A stretch of DNA of 64,000 bases, taken from assembly GCF_900106805.1 (NCBI RefSeq), contig NZ_FNNP01000003.1, positions 1 through 64,000 on the forward strand, in the 5' to 3' direction. How positions within the stretch are numbered: position 1 is the first letter of the stretch; every line of letters starts with the position of its first letter. Of the stretch, positions 63,844 to 64,000 are shown one piece after another. The DNA comes from Ruegeria halocynthiae (GTDB taxonomy: Bacteria; Pseudomonadota; Alphaproteobacteria; Rhodobacterales; Rhodobacteraceae). Below the pieces are notes generated by a model that ran no database searches, was not told where the DNA came from, and saw nothing but the letters and a program-made list of their open reading frames with translations. A program made the position numbers and the translations under genes.

Positions 63844-63930
63844 ATGATCAACCGCGCAGATATCGCCTTTGCCGACGCCGCACCCTTTGGTGCGTCGCTG
63901 CGTGGTCTACTGATCCTAATCCGCCTCTGA
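63844..63930 (+). CDS. Leu/Ile-rich leader peptide (attenuator)
   Basis: A 28-codon open frame ending Gly-Leu-Leu-Ile-Leu-Ile-Arg-Leu-stop (codons CTA CTG ATC CTA ATC CGC CTC TGA), which looks like a regulatory leader for a branched-chain amino acid gene (leuA or ilv type). The stop codon lies inside the 5' arm of a hairpin (63924-63933). The regulated gene is beyond the right edge. It is preceded by a -10 element so close that translation may be nearly leaderless. Confidence 0.6.
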   Translation: MINRADIAFADAAPFGASLRGLLILIRL

Positions 63931-63975
63931 GCGTGCCATCCGGCGCGCCCGCTCAGAGGAGGACGCCCGCGCGCC
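63924..63975 (+). promoter_or_regulatory. Mutually exclusive hairpins of the leader
   Basis: CCTCTGAGCG (63924-63933) pairs with CGCTCAGAGG (63950-63959), a perfect 10-bp stem. GGCGCGC (63942-63948), which lies in that loop, pairs with GCGCGCC (63969-63975), a stem that would enclose the first stem's 3' arm. The two cannot both form simply, as expected for an attenuator switch. The uridine run or downstream gene is not in the window. Confidence 0.55.
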
Positions 63976-64000
63976 AATAGGCTTAGGACAGAAGAAGAAA

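Overview
This 64 kb window looks like chromosome from an alphaproteobacterium of the Rhodobacteraceae (Roseobacter group). That is an inference from gene content: class I lysyl-tRNA synthetase, an NDUFS4-like complex I subunit, an oxygen-dependent hemF, pxpBCA, roseobacter-type small proteins, moderately high GC and dense ATGA-overlapping operons. No complete prophage, plasmid origin, rRNA operon or CRISPR array was seen.

Layout. 0-4.4 kb: 5-oxoprolinase operon pxpB-pxpC-pxpA, then a VOC/HPPD-like protein. 4.5-10 kb: a DacF-type carboxypeptidase, HAD phosphatase, clpS, an RsmC-like methyltransferase, an SDR and hemF. 10-13.1 kb: modABC molybdate transporter. 13.3-19.2 kb: a class V aminotransferase-fold enzyme, tRNA-Val(TAC), lower-GC hypothetical genes, a promoter followed by an AGC-rich low-complexity stretch, a class III cyclase-TolB-TPR protein and tRNA-Arg(TCT). 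19.2-32.2 kb: GNAT, NDUFS4-like, SRPBCC, uvrB, an AT-rich orphan with a REP pair, small monooxygenases, an ORF6N protein, UspA, a large beta-helix protein and class I lysS.

32.5-40.3 kb: a tight seven-gene minus-strand catabolic operon (hyuA, hyuB, aminotransferase, Asp/Glu-racemase-type enzyme, MmgE/PrpD, D-2-hydroxyacid dehydrogenase, DHDPS-type lyase). The last gene is a pseudogene (nonsense codon plus internal deletion) and the PrpD gene has lost its middle in frame, so the operon seems to be decaying. 40.8-46.5 kb: TerB, DacB, NadD, MOSC, a frameshifted DUF1629-like gene and the ABC-F protein EttA. 46.5-48 kb: another AT-rich orphan and a RAYT transposase flanked by, and containing, its REP sequence. 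48.2-54.8 kb: cold-shock protein, L,D-transpeptidase, an unusual SRAP protein, arylesterase, ABC/FtsX exporter, NsrR-like Rrf2 regulator and GGCT-like protein. 54.9-64 kb: gltX, DUF1801, MBL hydrolase, DAO-type oxidase, nadE, an exported 18-repeat MORN protein, an SDR, and at the right edge a Leu/Ile-rich leader peptide with mutually exclusive hairpins.

The points I would follow first: (1) the SRAP (YedK/HMCES) protein starts Met-Pro-Gly-Arg instead of Met-Cys-Gly-Arg, so its exposed N-terminus would be the same residue that Fpg/Nei glycosylases use as nucleophile; (2) the RAYT gene has a REP palindrome translated in frame and a stop codon that lies inside another REP; (3) the right-edge attenuator; (4) the paired internal deletions in the hyu operon; (5) an RBS-sequestering hairpin in front of modA; (6) FNR-type boxes at uspA and the Rrf2 gene.
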